Below, one piece after another: positions 6,449 to 6,471 of a stretch of DNA of 6,471 nucleotides. Both the position numbers and the translations under genes were made by a program. The notes below the pieces were generated by a model. That model made no database searches. It was not told where the DNA came from and saw nothing but the letters and a program-made list of their open reading frames with translations. The stretch comes from Endomicrobiia bacterium. Its GTDB lineage: Bacteria; Elusimicrobiota; Endomicrobiia; Endomicrobiales; Endomicrobiaceae. Location: contig BNVZ01000074.1 of NCBI GenBank assembly GCA_025998475.1, forward strand, positions 1-6,471. Reading direction: 5' to 3'. How positions within the stretch are numbered: the stretch's first letter is position 1; each line of letters begins with the position of its first letter.

Positions 6449-6471
6449 CGTTGTAATAGTAATTCAAATAA

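Overview
The window comes from an AT-rich bacterial chromosome that carries one intact gene and several decayed ones. The intact gene is a full-length carbamoyl-phosphate synthase large subunit (carB, minus strand, roughly 2.95-6.26 kb). Around it lie a wrecked amino-acid permease, a complete but dead IS5-type insertion sequence, fragments of IS630- and IS200-type transposases, and a broken second copy of the IS5 element. This pattern of one selected biosynthetic gene among pseudogenes and dead IS elements fits a host-restricted bacterium undergoing genome reduction. The low G+C, the CAD-like CarB and the heavy pseudogene load made me think of an Elusimicrobia endosymbiont of termite-gut flagellates (Candidatus Endomicrobium). 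That is recollection, not a search result, and is held loosely.

Layout: 1-127 is an inverted 5' fragment of an IS5-type transposase gene that may continue beyond the left edge. Bases 128-540 are non-coding and very AT-rich, with a nested palindrome near 285-365. Bases 541-1205 hold an IS630-type transposase remnant on the minus strand, short repeats of GGTGCAAYTTCAAACG and a C-rich tract. Bases 1206-2263 are a complete IS5-family element with terminal inverted repeats and TA on both sides. Its transposase gene is broken by stops and frameshifts, by a triplicated segment around the helix-turn-helix and by a 59-base tandem duplication. Bases 2286-2940 are an AroP/PheP-type amino-acid permease pseudogene whose end lies 9 bases from the convergent carB stop codon. 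carB follows on the minus strand. At the right edge, 6314-6448 (plus strand) is the N-terminal fragment of an IS200/IS605-type TnpA.

Functionally, only CarB appears able to work. It makes carbamoyl phosphate for pyrimidine and arginine synthesis and needs a glutaminase subunit (CarA), which is not in the window. The permease loss and the CarB retention point the same way: amino-acid import by this route has been dropped while carbamoyl-phosphate synthesis is kept. I found no RNA gene, no CRISPR array and no new defence or regulatory system.
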